Source: Gymnorhina tibicen (lineage: Eukaryota > Chordata > Aves > Passeriformes > Artamidae). From it: a stretch of 64,000 nucleotides of DNA. The notes beneath the pieces were generated by a model, which was not told where the DNA came from, made no database searches, and worked only from the letters and a program-made list of their open reading frames with translations. The stretch spans positions 285,913 to 349,912 of the forward strand of contig VXAZ01001765.1 in the NCBI GenBank assembly GCA_013399875.1, given 5' to 3'. Below are positions 12,401 to 27,400 of the stretch, in pieces; position 1 is the first letter of the stretch; the number at the start of each line of letters is the position of its first letter. Both the position numbers and the translations under genes were made by a program.

Positions 12401-15400
12401 ATTTCCTATACGCTTCGTTTGGGCATATAAGTAATAGGTATTGTTTTCCTTTGCTCCCTGCCTGCCACATACACGCCCGCCCTCAAATTACTGCCCGGTT
12501 TGAAGACATTATATCACTGTAGCACAGATGTAAATTTTCACAAAGCTATGAAAGCACAGCTCATTTCCCCCAGGCAGTATTCTGCATTCTTTTTTTGTCT
12601 GTCATTCTGTGTTTCTGTTACGCTCAGGCCGACTTTTCTGTCCAAATAACTGTCCATTCCAATCCACAAAGCTTGGCAGAAGTCACTTTTTTTGGTCACT
12701 GTTGCCATCAGCTATCCAAGGACGATCAGGGTGGGGGTTGCTAATTTATCCATAACATTCCTATTCGATACAATATCTGACAGAAGTTGGAACAAACTCT
12801 TATGTGTGTGTGTGTCACTGCCTTTTCTCTAGTTGGTTTTAACTTGTAAATTCTGAGTTCGTTTCTGTACTGTTGAAGACAAAAGTGCATTAAAATTCTG
12901 ATGTGTAGCCTTCCCTGGATGTAGCCCAAGTACAGCAAAGTGCACTGTATAAAGTCCATAGGATATCATACTGTCAAATGCAATAATAGAAGGTAAGTTA
13001 AGAAGTGAAAGTTTTAAGTCATTGCCAGAATTATAATCAAAGAAGGTTTTTTTCATCACAGTACAGCTGTACACTGGCCTGTGATGTTTAATTAATAACT
13101 CTCCTTGGAAGAGAAGGAGCAATGGCCTTCAGGTTCATAGTGAGCTTTGCTCCGAAGAATGAAATGTAAGGGCAGCTGGCTGGTCAGAGCAGTACGAATT
13201 TATACCTTAATTTTTCCTTCTTGCCCAAGGCTTGGGTTCCTTTGAGTCTTAACCCACACACATTTATGTATTTTATTTATGTATGTTAACCCCAGCTCCC
13301 CACGTCCCCAGGCCAAAGCTGAGAAGGTGCTTAAAATAAGCACTTGCCCATTTTTCAGAACTTCATGTTTGTGTTGGGTTTCAGTTTTTCACATCAGTGT
13401 TATTATAGGAAATGATACTGTGTGATACAAAATATGTTTCCTGTAGCCAGTTTATTTGTTCTGGAAAATATTGCTTTGGGGAGGCTTTTTGTTTACTGTG
13501 GAAGATTGCATTGTCCCTTGAAGGTTGCACCCATCATTCTTAGAGTATTTTTTTAATGTGTTTTGTTTCAATTTTTTAAGGCTACTGGCTCAATTACATG
13601 AAACAGAGACCGCCTTTGATGAGTTTTGGGTTAAGCATCAGCAAAAACTAGAGCAGTGTCTGCACCTTCGGAATTTTGAACAGAATTTCAGAGAGGTGAG
13701 AACTTCTTGGTGGCAGTCAATATTTGGTAATATAGAAATGATTCAGAAGAAAATACTTCCTGCTCTTGTTTTTACAGTTCTTGTGTGTACTTGAAAGCTT
13801 TCTCCAACCTTTTTCTTGTACCTGTCCTTACCTGACACATTGCTATCTTTACTAGTTTGAATTCTTGCCTGTAGAGCCATGTTTTTTTCCTGCAGTCTTA
13901 GGATGTTTTGCTTCCATGCACCCAGCAGTGTATTAGCATTCAAAAACTTACTTGAAACCTGCTCTGTACCACAGAAACAAAAAATGATGCTGCAACACTT
14001 CCATCTTGCCAATAGGTCCTTTTATGGAACCAAGTCTCAACGAAACCTTCTGGCTGAAATTTTATGAAAACTGTCTCCAACACTGTGGGTGGGAAGTTGC
14101 AACCACAGTGTTAGAAGCTGGGTGGAGGCTGAACTACAATTTTTAGAGCCAGTTTCTGATCTCATGTTGTTTAACTCATGTGCTTGATGGCACCTATAGA
14201 CCCTTTATCCTGGTGTAGCTGATGTCGGAGCACAGCCCCTGTGTCTCCGTGAGAGCAACACTCAGAAACCCTCTTGCAAGCTTTTGTCTGTCTCTAAACC
14301 AGTTTCTAGGGTGGGGACCTCTACCTCATGTTTTGCTGTTAACATTAATGTTGCTTTGTGACCTTGTCATCTGGTAAAAGCAAGATCATAAAATGTTTCT
14401 TTAACATTAGTTTTCCTGCATCTTTTTCAGTACCAGGAAACAGGATTACTTCACTGCCTTTTCCCTGTATTTGTTTTCATTTTGAATTGGGGGGAAAGGC
14501 AGGCTGACCAAAAAAAGGTGCTTTGTCTCTGTGCGCCAGTAACCACATAATGTGAGTCACCTGACTGCAAACAGTGGCTATCAGCTATTTAACTCTGGTC
14601 TCCAGAGAGGTGGAGCTCTCTTCATTCATTCATAGCTGCGTCTCATTTCAGGTCAAAGCAGCTTTGGATATTGTGTCTGAGAGACTGTCTGCTTTCACAG
14701 ATGTGGGAAACAGCAGTTCACATGTGGAGCATATTTTGAAAGATCTTGCCAACTTTGAAGAAAAATCATATGTAAGAACTCTGCAAGTCTCCTTAATTTC
14801 TACTATGACAATGCATATACAGAGGGGGATGGGATTTGGTCGTTGAGTGTGTCAGGTTAAGCTGACAACAAGGCAGAATCAGTGTCCCAGGTAATGTACA
14901 TAAGGAATCTGGAATAAAGTCTTTAACCACTCGAGCAGAGTAATTCTTGGACATTCCTCAATAAAGAGGAGAGTGACCAGTCACAAAGTTGATTGCTTCA
15001 TGTAAGAATTGCATGAAGTGTTTACATAGCCAGCTTTTGCATTTACTGATCAAGGGGCCACATCTATTCCTATTAAAGCCATATTTTTCAATAAATCTTA
15101 GAAATAAGAAAGCTGTGTATTGAATGTACAATAAAGATGGCCAACAGAAACATAAACTGAACAATGTAGAAAGGGAACCTTTTTCTGATCTGTGCTTCAC
15201 AGTGAAACAAATTTCTCTCTGTGTGAGGTCGTTGCTCTTAAGGGTGAGATAGGTATTTTTTAATTTGAGTTCAGATTGTTGCTGTACCCCAAATTGCATA
15301 CATACACACACAGACGCTGCTGAATAAGGCATAGAAAGACAACAGCAGTTCCTTCACAAGGAGGCCTGTGATTAAACTCACTATTGTTTCTGAAGTACTC

Positions 15401-18400
15401 TGGTACATTAAAGTTCTTGGGCATCTGGAAAGACAGGAAATCACTTCAGCTATTAACTAAAGATGTATTCTTTATCAGTATGTGTATTTCACTGCGTAAA
15501 AACAATTCTAGAATTTTTTCATTGATCTTGATCGAAGGAAAGATGTACTTAAATCAGTGCTTGTTTTTTAGGAAACCGTAGCAAAAGCCAGAATGTTAGC
15601 CTCAGAGCGTGATGCTTTTATTCAAAGCAATCATTATGCTGTGGACTCCATTATTCCCAAATGCAGTGAACTTCATCATCTCTGTGATGCCTTCACTACT
15701 GAGACAGAACGGAAGAGAAATCTTCTTAACAAATCTCTGGAACTGCATGACTTACTAGAGAAGGTAAATTTAGTATGCACCAGTTGTTTCCCAAAACCTC
15801 AGTCAAACAATTGTCATAATGGTAGGTAACATTATCTCAGTGTGCTGAAGTTTTCTCTTTAAATAGCTGAATACATGACAAGGTTGAGGTGTTTTAGACT
15901 CTTAGTGTGTGATGCTGACATTGGTGCATTCTGAGCCTGTTCTTCTCTGTTTCTAGTCTATGAAGTGGTGTGATGAAGGAATTTACCTGCTAGCTTCACA
16001 GCCAGTAGATAAGTGCCAGTCTCAGGATGGTGCAGAATCAGCATTACAGGAGATCGAGAAATTCCTGGATACTGGTGCTGGCAATAAAATCAAGGAGTTG
16101 AATAAAATTTACAGAGAGTATGCACTCATCCTCAATGAAGACCTAAAGGTACTAGAAGATGTTTGTGTATCTGTGTGCCCATTTGTTCATTTTGGAATTG
16201 CTCTCTTGTACTGCCATTGATAAAGCTAAATAATCAATACTAGGAGTTATACCTGTGAACTGGAAAGCCAACACATTTCCGTGCCTGAGTCTCATCATAT
16301 CTTTGGATAAGCATCAAGGGCTTCAGAGACTTTTCATAACTACTTCAACTTTTCAGACAGTGAAATTGCTTTTTAAAAAAAATTCTCCCAAGTGAGTATT
16401 TTGATATATCTTTTTTTTTAATGTAGCAAAAATGTGCTACTGTTTTTTTTTTAAGGACTTGAGAATATTTTTGTTTTCTTCTTGGTTGATCACTTCATGT
16501 AACAGAACCTTTAGACACTCAAAAAAAAAATTTTTTTAATTGAAACTTGAATCCTGGATTTCTCTACAGTAAGCACACAAAAAAAGTGATGTTCCAGTTT
16601 TTAAGTGTACTAAATCACAGTAAATTACACTTTGTTAAAGAGTGAAGAGTTAGTGTAATATTTCTATATGTGTTATAAAAGTAATTGCAATTTCAAATCA
16701 GTATGCTGTAGATGTCAGTGTAGCTTGTTGATAGGTCTCTGACAGGAATTTAAAAATTATAATAAATTATTTAAATTATTTTTTTAATTTAAGTTGTTTT
16801 TTATTTCCACGGCAACGGTAGGAGCACGTGCAAAAAGTTTTCCAGAAGCAAGAAAGTATGGAAGAAATGTTTCAAAAGCGACAAGTAAGTCTTAAGAAAC
16901 TGGCAGCTAAGCAGACACGTCCTGTTCAGCCAGTTGCTCCAAGACCTGAAGCATTTGTAAAATCTCCTTGTACCTCTCCAGGTAAGTAACTGTATTAGCC
17001 TTTAATTTTTTGTGCTATGCTGAGAAACTTAAAGAAGCTGTAATTTGTGGTTGCACAAACATCTGTGCCCGATCTGATCCAGTTCTAACTTCTGTTTGAT
17101 TCTGGTTCACCTGTTTAGGTCTTCAAAGAGAAAACGCGTCCAACTCAGAAAGCAGCGCGCTTCGGAGGGTAAACTACAGAAAAGGAAAGGTATTTTTTTT
17201 TACTTTGCATTTTTCACGCATGCACTACTTGAAAAAGCCACAGTGCAACAGAACATTCAGGAACTGTCAATAAGAATGAGGGAATTCCACTGAAAAAGTG
17301 ATGGCATTGTCCCAGTTGAAGTAATGCTGGTGAAACAGTCATGTGGTTTAAATAGGGGCTGCTTTGTTGCTGTGCTGGTTATGAGGGAAGGTAAAGTAAG
17401 TAGTTGCCAATATTAGGAAAAATGTTAGGGGCAGCGAAATATCAAGTCTATGAACAAGAAACATTTTTTATTTGCCAGTAGTAATTGGCTGCTCCTAAAA
17501 TCATTGACAGTGAAAAGGTAGTTGCCATTGGCTCCAAGACAGCTTCACCTGACCTAATGGATTGCCATTCCCGAATGGGGATGGTATTCCTGCCCTGCCT
17601 CCAGCAAGGGAAGTATCCTGACAGCAGCAACAGAAACAAGTAGTTTCTCACTGGTTTAGAGAGTTGAATCAACTCAGCAAAGGTTCAGTAAAAGACAATG
17701 CAAGGAGGAAGGCAGGACCATGTGACCAGGATGGACAACATTTGGAGAAAACGGGTAGTTCAAGGAGGGGTTGAAAGCAGAACCCCTCTCCTTTTTAGCA
17801 AGCCATAGTTAGGTTTAGCCCTTACAGTAAAAGTTTTAAGCATGAATTTCTGTGTCAGGTTAAGAGGTAACCAGACAGTTAGCACAGTACCTTGTTTTTA
17901 GCTTGGAAAACAGACTAAGGCTAGTGTTGCCTACAAGATTATGCTGGTGCTCTGATGTCTTCTTAGAAAAGAGGCTTTGAACCACCATCTTTTCTAAACT
18001 GGCCTCTGATGGAGAACTTCCACATCCAGATGTTGTGTGCTTCAAGACCTTCAGGCTGACTTGAATTTTTTTCATAGCGTTCTTGCAAGTTGCCTTCATT
18101 TTTAGTGGAGTACAGTCTTTCCAGTGAAAGGCATACTAGTAGAGCTGAGCACAAAGCTCTGTATTTTAAAGTGTTCTTCCCCATCTATGATGCCATGATT
18201 ATTTTTCTCTTTGTTTATTTGTTTCATTCTTTAGAGTGAAATGACTGAACTCCATCAAAGCAGAGGAGGATCTGCAATGGATGATGAAGAAAACCTAGCT
18301 GTGTTACGACAGTAAGTATATTTTGATAAGCAAAAAGTGTGGGTTTTCTCTGATTTGGTTCCAGCAAAGCCTAAGTTTGGCTAAGGATTTGATAAGACAA

Positions 18401-21400
18401 GTATATTTCTCTGAAATAACCCTCAGTACTTTTTGAAATGCACTGGCTGTGCTCTGTGCACAGAGGAAGGTGTTTCAATCTGTCTGGAGCATTATTTAGA
18501 GTTTGGGTAGTACCAAACTCTACCTTTGCTGCAGTGAGGTGATGCTATGGCAGGACAAGTACATCTTTTCATTTCAGAGATGATATAGTTTTGAGTACTA
18601 AGCCTCCTGTAAATCTACTGAAAGTTTTGGTCTCCATGCTTCGAGACTTTGTCTTTTTACTGGACTCTTCTTAGTCCCTGTTGTGATAAATGTTACCAAA
18701 AAATCACTTGTGTAAAAACTGAACAGAATCACTTACGTTAAAGAAATGCCGTAGTACCCCCTGCAATGCATATAGCAAACCTTGCATTTTTACTTGTAAA
18801 CTGGCTGCTTATATGGTCATTTTACTGTTATAACCTTCTGTTACATCACACAGAATCACAAGGGAAGGAGTTTGGGGGGAAGTATGGTTCAATACTTGAT
18901 CATTAGGGAAATTAAAGCATCATCGAGATATTTGAAGTATGCCCTAAATGCCTCTAATTTAAAATTACCAGTGTAACTTTAAGTCTGTATTTGACAATCC
19001 TATGCAGCTCCAACTCCAGCTCCGATAATAGTTGCAAACACAGCATAACCAGACTTTGTACATACAATGATAAAACACTCCACTGCTTCAGTTCAGTTAC
19101 TACAGTGGTTAAACGGCTAGATTTGACTTTTTTCCTGTTCAAACACATTTTCAAAAATTCTAAAATGTTTTAAAAGTACGTATCTCTCAATAAGAATACA
19201 TCAACAAGGATATGCTGACAGGAATATCCATGGAACATCACATTTCCATTTCCTGGAAATTGTTCTTTTATTGTCTGAAGTAAGGAAGAAACACAGGCAA
19301 AATTTATGTTGCCTCATTACTCTGCATAAGTGAATAGGCCTGCCTTAATTATCATTCTTTGTCCACAGGCATGTAATGAATGAACTTATCGAGACTGAAC
19401 GAGCATATGTGGAAGAACTTCTCTGTGTTCTCGAGGTAAAGACTAAATTTCACTGTGGATGTTTGTGAATCTCTTGCATTTCATGGATGCTCTTATCCTT
19501 ATGTCAGACTTCCTTTCACCTCAGCTAAATTCAATACTCCTTCTTTCTGCCAGTGCTGGCTGTGCTGCTATGTTCAATGTCATCTTGACTTAAAGTGGAA
19601 ATCATTCTCTTTGTGCAGCTCTTCATCTAAACTGCATGGTGGCTGCAGTGGCTCTTTCCCTGTTAAAAATTTTTATTTCCATTTTATGTAAATTATTTTT
19701 ATATTTTTTAATGCTGTACAATTTTTATTAACTTATTTATTCCACCTTCTCTCTTTCAGACTCTGCATTTTCCTGCTTGGGGGTGGGAGAAATATGGGAA
19801 AGGAATCAATGTTTAGCTATTTATGAGCTCCATCATCTTTGCCTATACCACTGGGTTTTTTCTCTTAGTTGTTTTATTTTTTTGGTGGTGTTTGAGGAAA
19901 AAATAGCCAGACTTTAAAAGGGATATTCTGGGTTCTTTTAAAAAAAATTTATACTGTCCTATGCAAATGCTTGAATTCTTCATGTTAGCTGACTTTACTA
20001 GCTAGTTCTCCTACTTTTTGTAGTTTGGACCACACTTTGAAATTGAAAATCGTAATTGTAGGTACACTTTTGCTTATATTTTCTTTTAATTATTTAGTTT
20101 GTTATAATTTGGTGTAGTTTGTTATAATCAGTGTGACTTAAGGCAAGGATCACCTCGTGTTTAAAAAAAATTTAAAAAAACCAAAACCAACCAAACAAAA
20201 AAAACAAACCACAAGATCGAGAAATCTAATCCAAATCCAAAGTAGATGGGATGATCTTCCTTCAGTGCCTGTATGCTACGAAATCTATTTATATTAAGAA
20301 ATCTGCTTATAAAAAACCTGCCATTTTTCTGGTTGATTTGTTGGGAGTGTTTTGTTTGTTTAGGGTGATGCCTGAGATGGCCACCTAAAAAACAGAGACT
20401 AGACAGGAATAAGGGAATAAAGGTAGGTATTTATTTGAAGGGCCTTCAACAGTACACCCTGGGGAGTCCAGAGGCTACTCCCAAGATGAACCCCGAGTCA
20501 CGAGTTCTTCACACTTTTATAAGTTTGGTTCATTTGCATATCAGGGTTAATTCTCCAATTAAAACTTCAGTTAATGATGTAATTTTCCCCAAGTTTACCC
20601 CCCCTTCTAAGATTTTGGTTTACACATTTCAGGCCTAGGACAGCCTTGGTGTCCTTGGACCGCAAACTTAGAGAGGGTTTGTTATGTCTAACCAGCATGA
20701 GAGAACAGAAGTTAACAGGCTACAAGAAACTTCAGAGTTACACACTAGGCAGTACAGGATTTGAAAAATATAAAAGGTAAAACTTAAGGCATCAAGGGTT
20801 TTCTAGTGTTTTGAGAGAATACAGATTAGTGACCTCAGGACCAGAGGAGAACAGACCTGGGCTAAAGCCACCTGTGTCCTTATCAGTGCCAGATAAACAG
20901 AGAAGAGAATGTGTGCTTATGTGACAAGTGGAAGATGTGGGAATCTAAAGCTGCTCCGTTTGGTACCAATACAAATGGAAGTGCCTTAAACAGGATTTTT
21001 AGCTTAATCGTTTCTGTTACGTGCAGAAATAACTACAGTCAGCTTATTCCTTCATAATAGTAGCTAAGACAGGCATGAAGGTTTGTGTGTGTACTGGAAT
21101 TGTGGCTCTAAGTTCAGATGTGTAAAGTCTTAACAAGAAGAGTATGAGCTGTAATTTGTAAGCAGTGTGGGAGCCTTTACTTGGTGAAAATGATGGCAAA
21201 CGTTTCATCCTCACTTATCTAGAATCACAGGAATTACTCGTGTCTTTCTAAAGATTCTGTGTGTGTCTGAGTGGGGTGATGGAAAAACAGAATTTGTATG
21301 CTTATTTCATGATTAATACTGAGCTCTTTCTTGTCTGTCTGTCAGCCTGAAGGCAGACTGCCTTGTTAGAGAGAGAAGTGCTGTAAGTAAAGGGCGATAG

Positions 21401-24400
21401 TCATTGTGCCTCTCTCCTGTGTTGCAGGGTTATGCTGCAGAGATGGACAACCCCTTAATGGCTCATCTCATTTCACCAGAACTGCAAAATAAGAAGGATA
21501 TCTTGTTTGGGAATATGGAAGAAATTTATCACTTTCACAACAGGTGAGGATTTGCATTCGGTTCTAAGAACAGCATTTGGATGAAATTCTTTACTTTGTT
21601 TTTTAATCTGCCTTAGATTGCTAAAAGATCCTTACAGAGTTCTACTTGTCTATCTGGCATGTCAACATTGTATTGCATAGAAGAGGAAAAGCAAAATATC
21701 TATAAAAGATGAGCAAAGCTGTGTGAAACTGCATATTTGCAGTACACAGGTAGAATTTTGCATTGAGGTTGTCTTTCTGAAGCAAGATATTTGGATCTGG
21801 TTACAAGATAATTAAAATAGGTTTTATTTGGGTTTCTTTTTTTTTTTTTTTGTTACTTTTGCTATGGAATGTGAATTATGGTTCTAAACCACAAATTCTC
21901 AACTCTTACGTCTTACTTTATATATATAAATAATATATAAAATTTATATATATATGTGGTTGTATAGCAGAGACGAGGAAATGAATCCAAGTGTAGCCAG
22001 CAGGAAAATGTGTTATTTAATTAATTAATTATCCACTTACATGTCTTAATCCCATGAGGATATTGGTCAGTACCCATCCACCCCTCAGGGTGATTGGCTA
22101 AGGTCTTACAACACCCATTTCAACAACATTACACCAGTGTATCATAAACAGAACTTAGACAAACACCAGGTGTCCAGATAGTTATACAAAAATAACTTAT
22201 TGTTTTCATAGCTTGCGTGAGAAAGGAAAGAGTCACACAGAATATTGCAAGGAGCTGGAAAATCCTTCTAAAAGGCTTTTCTGTATCCACATATGTATAA
22301 CATATGTATTGATATATATTAAAATATATACTGAGTGACCTCTCTGAATCCTTACTGCTAGAGAGGTATTTCTTCATAGGATAATATTTAAATTCATAGG
22401 AAAGAGAAATTGATTTTCAAGAGGAGTTAAGCATATTCAGTAGTTGTTTCTTATTCAGGCAAAACTGAATGAAAGTTTTGCCACTGATTTTTTAAATTTG
22501 TTTTTTGGGTGGGTTTCTTTTTAGTTTGGGGAAGGTGTTTTTTGGGTTGTTTGGTTTGTGGTGGTTGGTAGTATTTGGAAGCAAAACCCAAACACTAAAC
22601 TCTGCAAATCCTGCTGCTGAATATGTAAGGAGGGGAAATGAAATCCCCCTTCTTTCCCCAACTCTGTATTTGATTTCAGTTGCAGCAACAATAAGCTAAA
22701 ATAAATTGGTCAGAATATTTGTTTTAATTTGCTATCCATTTTAAAGAACATGATCTAGAAGAATTATGTTTTGTAGCATTACAACTGTTTCCAAAAGTTG
22801 AGAGAACTAATTGCAAGACTGTGAACATTATGACAACTTTCTTTAATGTGTGCTCTAAGAAAATTCTCTTCCTCATAGAATATTCTTGAGAGAACTAGAA
22901 ACCTATGTAGAATACCCAGAACTAGTAGGACGGTGCTTTCTGGATCAGGTATGTGTTGCCTTTTGCTGGCACTTCATTCATAAACCTCTTTAGGACTGCA
23001 ACACATGAGAGTGATTCTCATGTAGTAATTACCACCACATCCCCTTTGTTTGTCCTGAGCATGTAATAGTTTGAGAATGTAGATCTTAGTTGAGAGTTAT
23101 TTTCCCCTGTGCAGCATAATTAATTTTGTTGGAAAAAATCTACTACCGCGTTAAAAGAAAACTGCTTTTTTAAAGTGGCAGTTAGGAAAGCATGAAGAGG
23201 AGTCGTGCACTGCATTGTTTCACATCACTATAAATGGTTGGTGTACTTGGTTAGATTTCTTTATTGGATTGTTGCTGTTGTTCTTTTCTGTTTTCTTTAA
23301 AGAGTACACCTTAACAGAGTAAGTCCAAAATATTTTTATTCTGAAAATAGAAAGCTATGACAAAATTAAACTTTTTTAATCGGGGATGTACTAAACAACA
23401 AGCCTCACCTGTAGTACACTAAAGGCTAAATAAGAATGTGTGTATGGAAATCAGTCTCCTGTTGTTGCTGCCTGTTGATGCTCTAGAGCTCCTGGGAGGA
23501 GCCATCCCTCCCCCTTCTGTTTACTGGCTACATCCATGGAAATGCTGTTTCCTAAAAGTGAGGGATGGAGGTACTTCTGTGCTTGCTGATTTCCTACCTG
23601 GTCTTTCCTTTATATCTATGGTTACTATGATATTTTCAACAGTCTTTATTTCCTTTTGCTTTCAGCAAGTGCTGAAGTCATGCTATTTAATTTTTGAAGT
23701 AATAAAGGGGAACAAACTGCTTGGTTTACCTTAGTGTGACTCCCAGTGAAAAACACATTTGTGAAATGAAAATAAAGAAAAAGGACAAAGTCTTTCAAAA
23801 AAGCTGCACAGTGGGTCTCATGGCTGGGCACTCATAGAGATATTTTTCATATTGTAGTAGAAATATATTTTTAAATATAACATACACTTCTTCATAAGGT
23901 GTTTAACATTCAACTGAAGCAAAAATTAACAGGAATATTTTATTTTGCAAGTCCCAAATTAGTAGCCATTGCAAAATCAGTGATTTTGCAATTCCTTGAG
24001 GCATCCCAAGAAAAAAACAATGATTCAATTTTTGTTGATGGTGGTTTTTTTCATAGCATTATTGAAAATGAAAAAAATTGTTATGAGCTTTCTCTGTTAA
24101 AGGCACAAGAATTTACGAACTTTTTGTCTCCCCAATTCCAGATGGAAGACTTCCAGATTTATGAAAAATACTGTCAAAATAAACCTCGATCTGAAAGTTT
24201 GTGGAGGCAGTTTTCAGACTCTGTATTCTTCCAGGTATGCTTGCTTGAATGCCTAAAATAATGGTGAGTTTGGTTTTGTTGGGGTCTGGGTTTTTTGTTT
24301 GGTTTATTTTTACTGAATCTTCTCAAGAACAAATAACACAAATACTGATTAGTGTCCTGATGAAATCCAACACTGATTACAGGAATGTCAAAGGAAACTT

Positions 24401-27400
24401 GACCACAAGCTCAGTTTGGACTCATACTTGCTGAAACCTGTTCAAAGAATAACCAAATACCAATTATTACTAAAGGTAAGTATTACTAAACTATAATGCT
24501 AAGCACATTTTGTGCATTTTTTTTTAAATGCTGCTTCTCTCAGCCTGCTGGAGAGAAACCTAAAAGTTAGTGAACAGATGTATAAGTGGAAACACACAAA
24601 TCCCAGTCCATCAGTTTCCGGCTCAGTTCTTTTTTCTTTCAGCCAAAAAAACTTCTAATAAGCAAATGTTACACAGAGACATCTTGTGTAACTACTTTTA
24701 CCCTTAGATTGTGAAAAGTTGATGAGGGGAAAACAGAAGGTCCAAGAAAACTTTGAAACAAAGAAGATGGAGTATCTTGACGTACTTCAGTTATAGGCAC
24801 CCCACCCATATTGCAGGAAATTGCCTGGCTGGGCTCTAGGAAATGCACTTGGCAGAGAGCACTGTATGGTGTTTGTGTGACAGATGCTGTTGTGATTCAC
24901 TTAAATACGCTATAATGAGAGAGCAAAATAAGAGCAATATACTAACATAAATTTATTTAAATTAATATGTAACATTTTTCCATGCTTGAACTAAGAAGTA
25001 TTTCTCACAAAGACATGTTACAAGAATTGTATTTAACAGTAGCTTAACAATTCACCTCGAACCAGATTTACTCTTGAGTTGAAACTGAGCTGTTAACAGC
25101 CTTTAAAGAATTAATTACGTTAGACTTGTGTAAAGAGAGTAGAATTATAAAGGTTTTTGACTTAAAATATCTTCACTTCCTGCAGCCCATGAGTAAATGC
25201 TTATTTTCATACTGTGAAGTCTGAGGAATTCCACACGAACTTCTAGCTGTGTTTATCTATATCAAATTGGAATAGGCTGCTTCACCAATAATCCCTTTAG
25301 AGAAGGGATTCCTTTTTAAACGTGTAGACAATACTCAGTGCAGTGAGTTTAAGTCTGTTACTAGCATGCCAGGCCTTGCCATATTTAAAAGAGTAAATTA
25401 AATTTGACTATGTTTTTAAATTTGTTCACTTCTAAAAAGTAACAAGTGAAAGAAAAACCTATCCGTTTGTTTGAGGATAGTTGGTTTGGTTCAGTTTTTG
25501 GGGTTTTTTTGCAATTGTGATGAAAAAAGTATCTTCAAAGTCGGTCTCGTAAAATTCTTACATACAGCTTACAAAACCTCTAGATGAAAAAAATATATTT
25601 GGCTGATTAGCAGCAGAGATGAGAAGTAAATCTTCAGGGTCTATTGAGTTCCAGCCAGTATTGAACTAACTAGATTATATGCTATAAAGCTTTACTTTGC
25701 TAACTTTAAAATCACAGAATCATAGAATGGTTTGGGTTGGAAGGGACCTTAAAGATCATCTCATTCCAACCCCCCTGCCTAAAATTCAGTGTTAAAATCT
25801 GAACATTCCTAGTTGCTCCTGTTTCAAAAGCTTAAGTGTGTTGTCATTCCCTTGCACTCAGGAAATGCTGAAGTACAGTAAGAACTGTGAAGGTGCTGAA
25901 GATCTTCAGGAAGCACTAACTTCTATACTGGGTATTCTTAAAGCAGTTAATGATTCTATGCACCAGATAGCCATTACTGGCTATGATGTGAGTAGCAGTA
26001 TTTTTGCTTACTTTTAACTTTATTTTCATTTCTTTTTTAGATGTATGTACAGCATACCCTATACTGTGTACTAATAATGAGAAGAAAACATGCCTTTAAA
26101 CTTAATTGTGTAATGAAAATAATGGAAAAGGGATCTCTTTATACTCTCTTGAAGTTTTCCTGCTACGACTAATATTTTCCTCTGTCTACCTAAGTTTTTT
26201 TTTTCTTTGATCTTCTTGACAGTGAGTGAGAAACTGAAAAACTGTCATGAAGAGTCTTGTTTAGGCTACAGCCAAATGGGAGTCACTACTAAGTTTTCCT
26301 ATCTATGTGTAAAACTGCACCCAAAACTTTCAATTCCCAAAAAAAATAACAAAACCCAAACCAATACATAAGCAGATTTGGAGCAGAGTTTGGGGGGAAA
26401 ACCAAACAACAAACGTGTATTGTGCTTCCCTCTCTCGATGTGTAGTTCTCTGTGTCTCTGCTACTGGTACTCTCAACTGTAAAATCCTGCCTGAACGGTG
26501 TCGGCCAGTGAAAATTATATGTAAAAATCCAACACTGAATTTATTTTTATTGCATTTCCAAATCTGACATAAACACTGGTATGAGAGATTATTGGGAATA
26601 ACAGACTTGTAAAGACCTGTTCAGAGTATATATTTTAATCTGATGTTACCTCTGTAGTTACAAATATCACTGGTTTTTTATTCCAGGGAAACCTGAATGA
26701 GCTGGGCAAGCTTTTAATGCAGGGATCCTTCAATGTCTGGACTGATCATAAAAAGGGTCACACAAAGGTGAAAGATTTGGCACGCTTCAAGCCAATGCAG
26801 CGACACCTCTTCCTCCACGAGAAAGCAGTGCTGTTCTGTAAAAAGCGAGAAGAAAATGGAGAGGGATATGAGAAAGCACCTTCTTATAGCTACAAACACT
26901 CCTTAAATGTAAGACACTGCTCAGTCCTGAAGGTCAGGGTACAGAGGGCTTAGCCTGTAGTAATACATCATTCTAGTTTTATCTCTGCAAACCTGTGTTG
27001 CAGCATTGTACCGGGAACCTCACTCTTTCAGACAAACCTGACTGGTGCTGCAGGTCTCTATTATTTTGTGTTGCTGTCTGACCAGCTGAATGGCACTTGC
27101 ATTAATCACACAGAAAATGTAGAACAAAGTAATGTAAAAAACATGTAGGATTTGGTGGTCTGGATTTTAAAAGCAACATTTTACAAGTCAGTCTCAGTGT
27201 AATGTACCTAAACCCTTCTTCCCTCCAAGGTAGCCAGGCTGATACAAAGCACTAAATCTCTTGTGTCCAACATGCAGATCAAATGTTACTAGCTATTCTT
27301 TTCTTTGTGCAAGAAGCCAGATGGGGTTTTTCTTTTCAGAAATAAGGTACCAAAGATTACCAGTAGCTGCCTTCTTCTGTTTTTCACATAATTGCAATGC

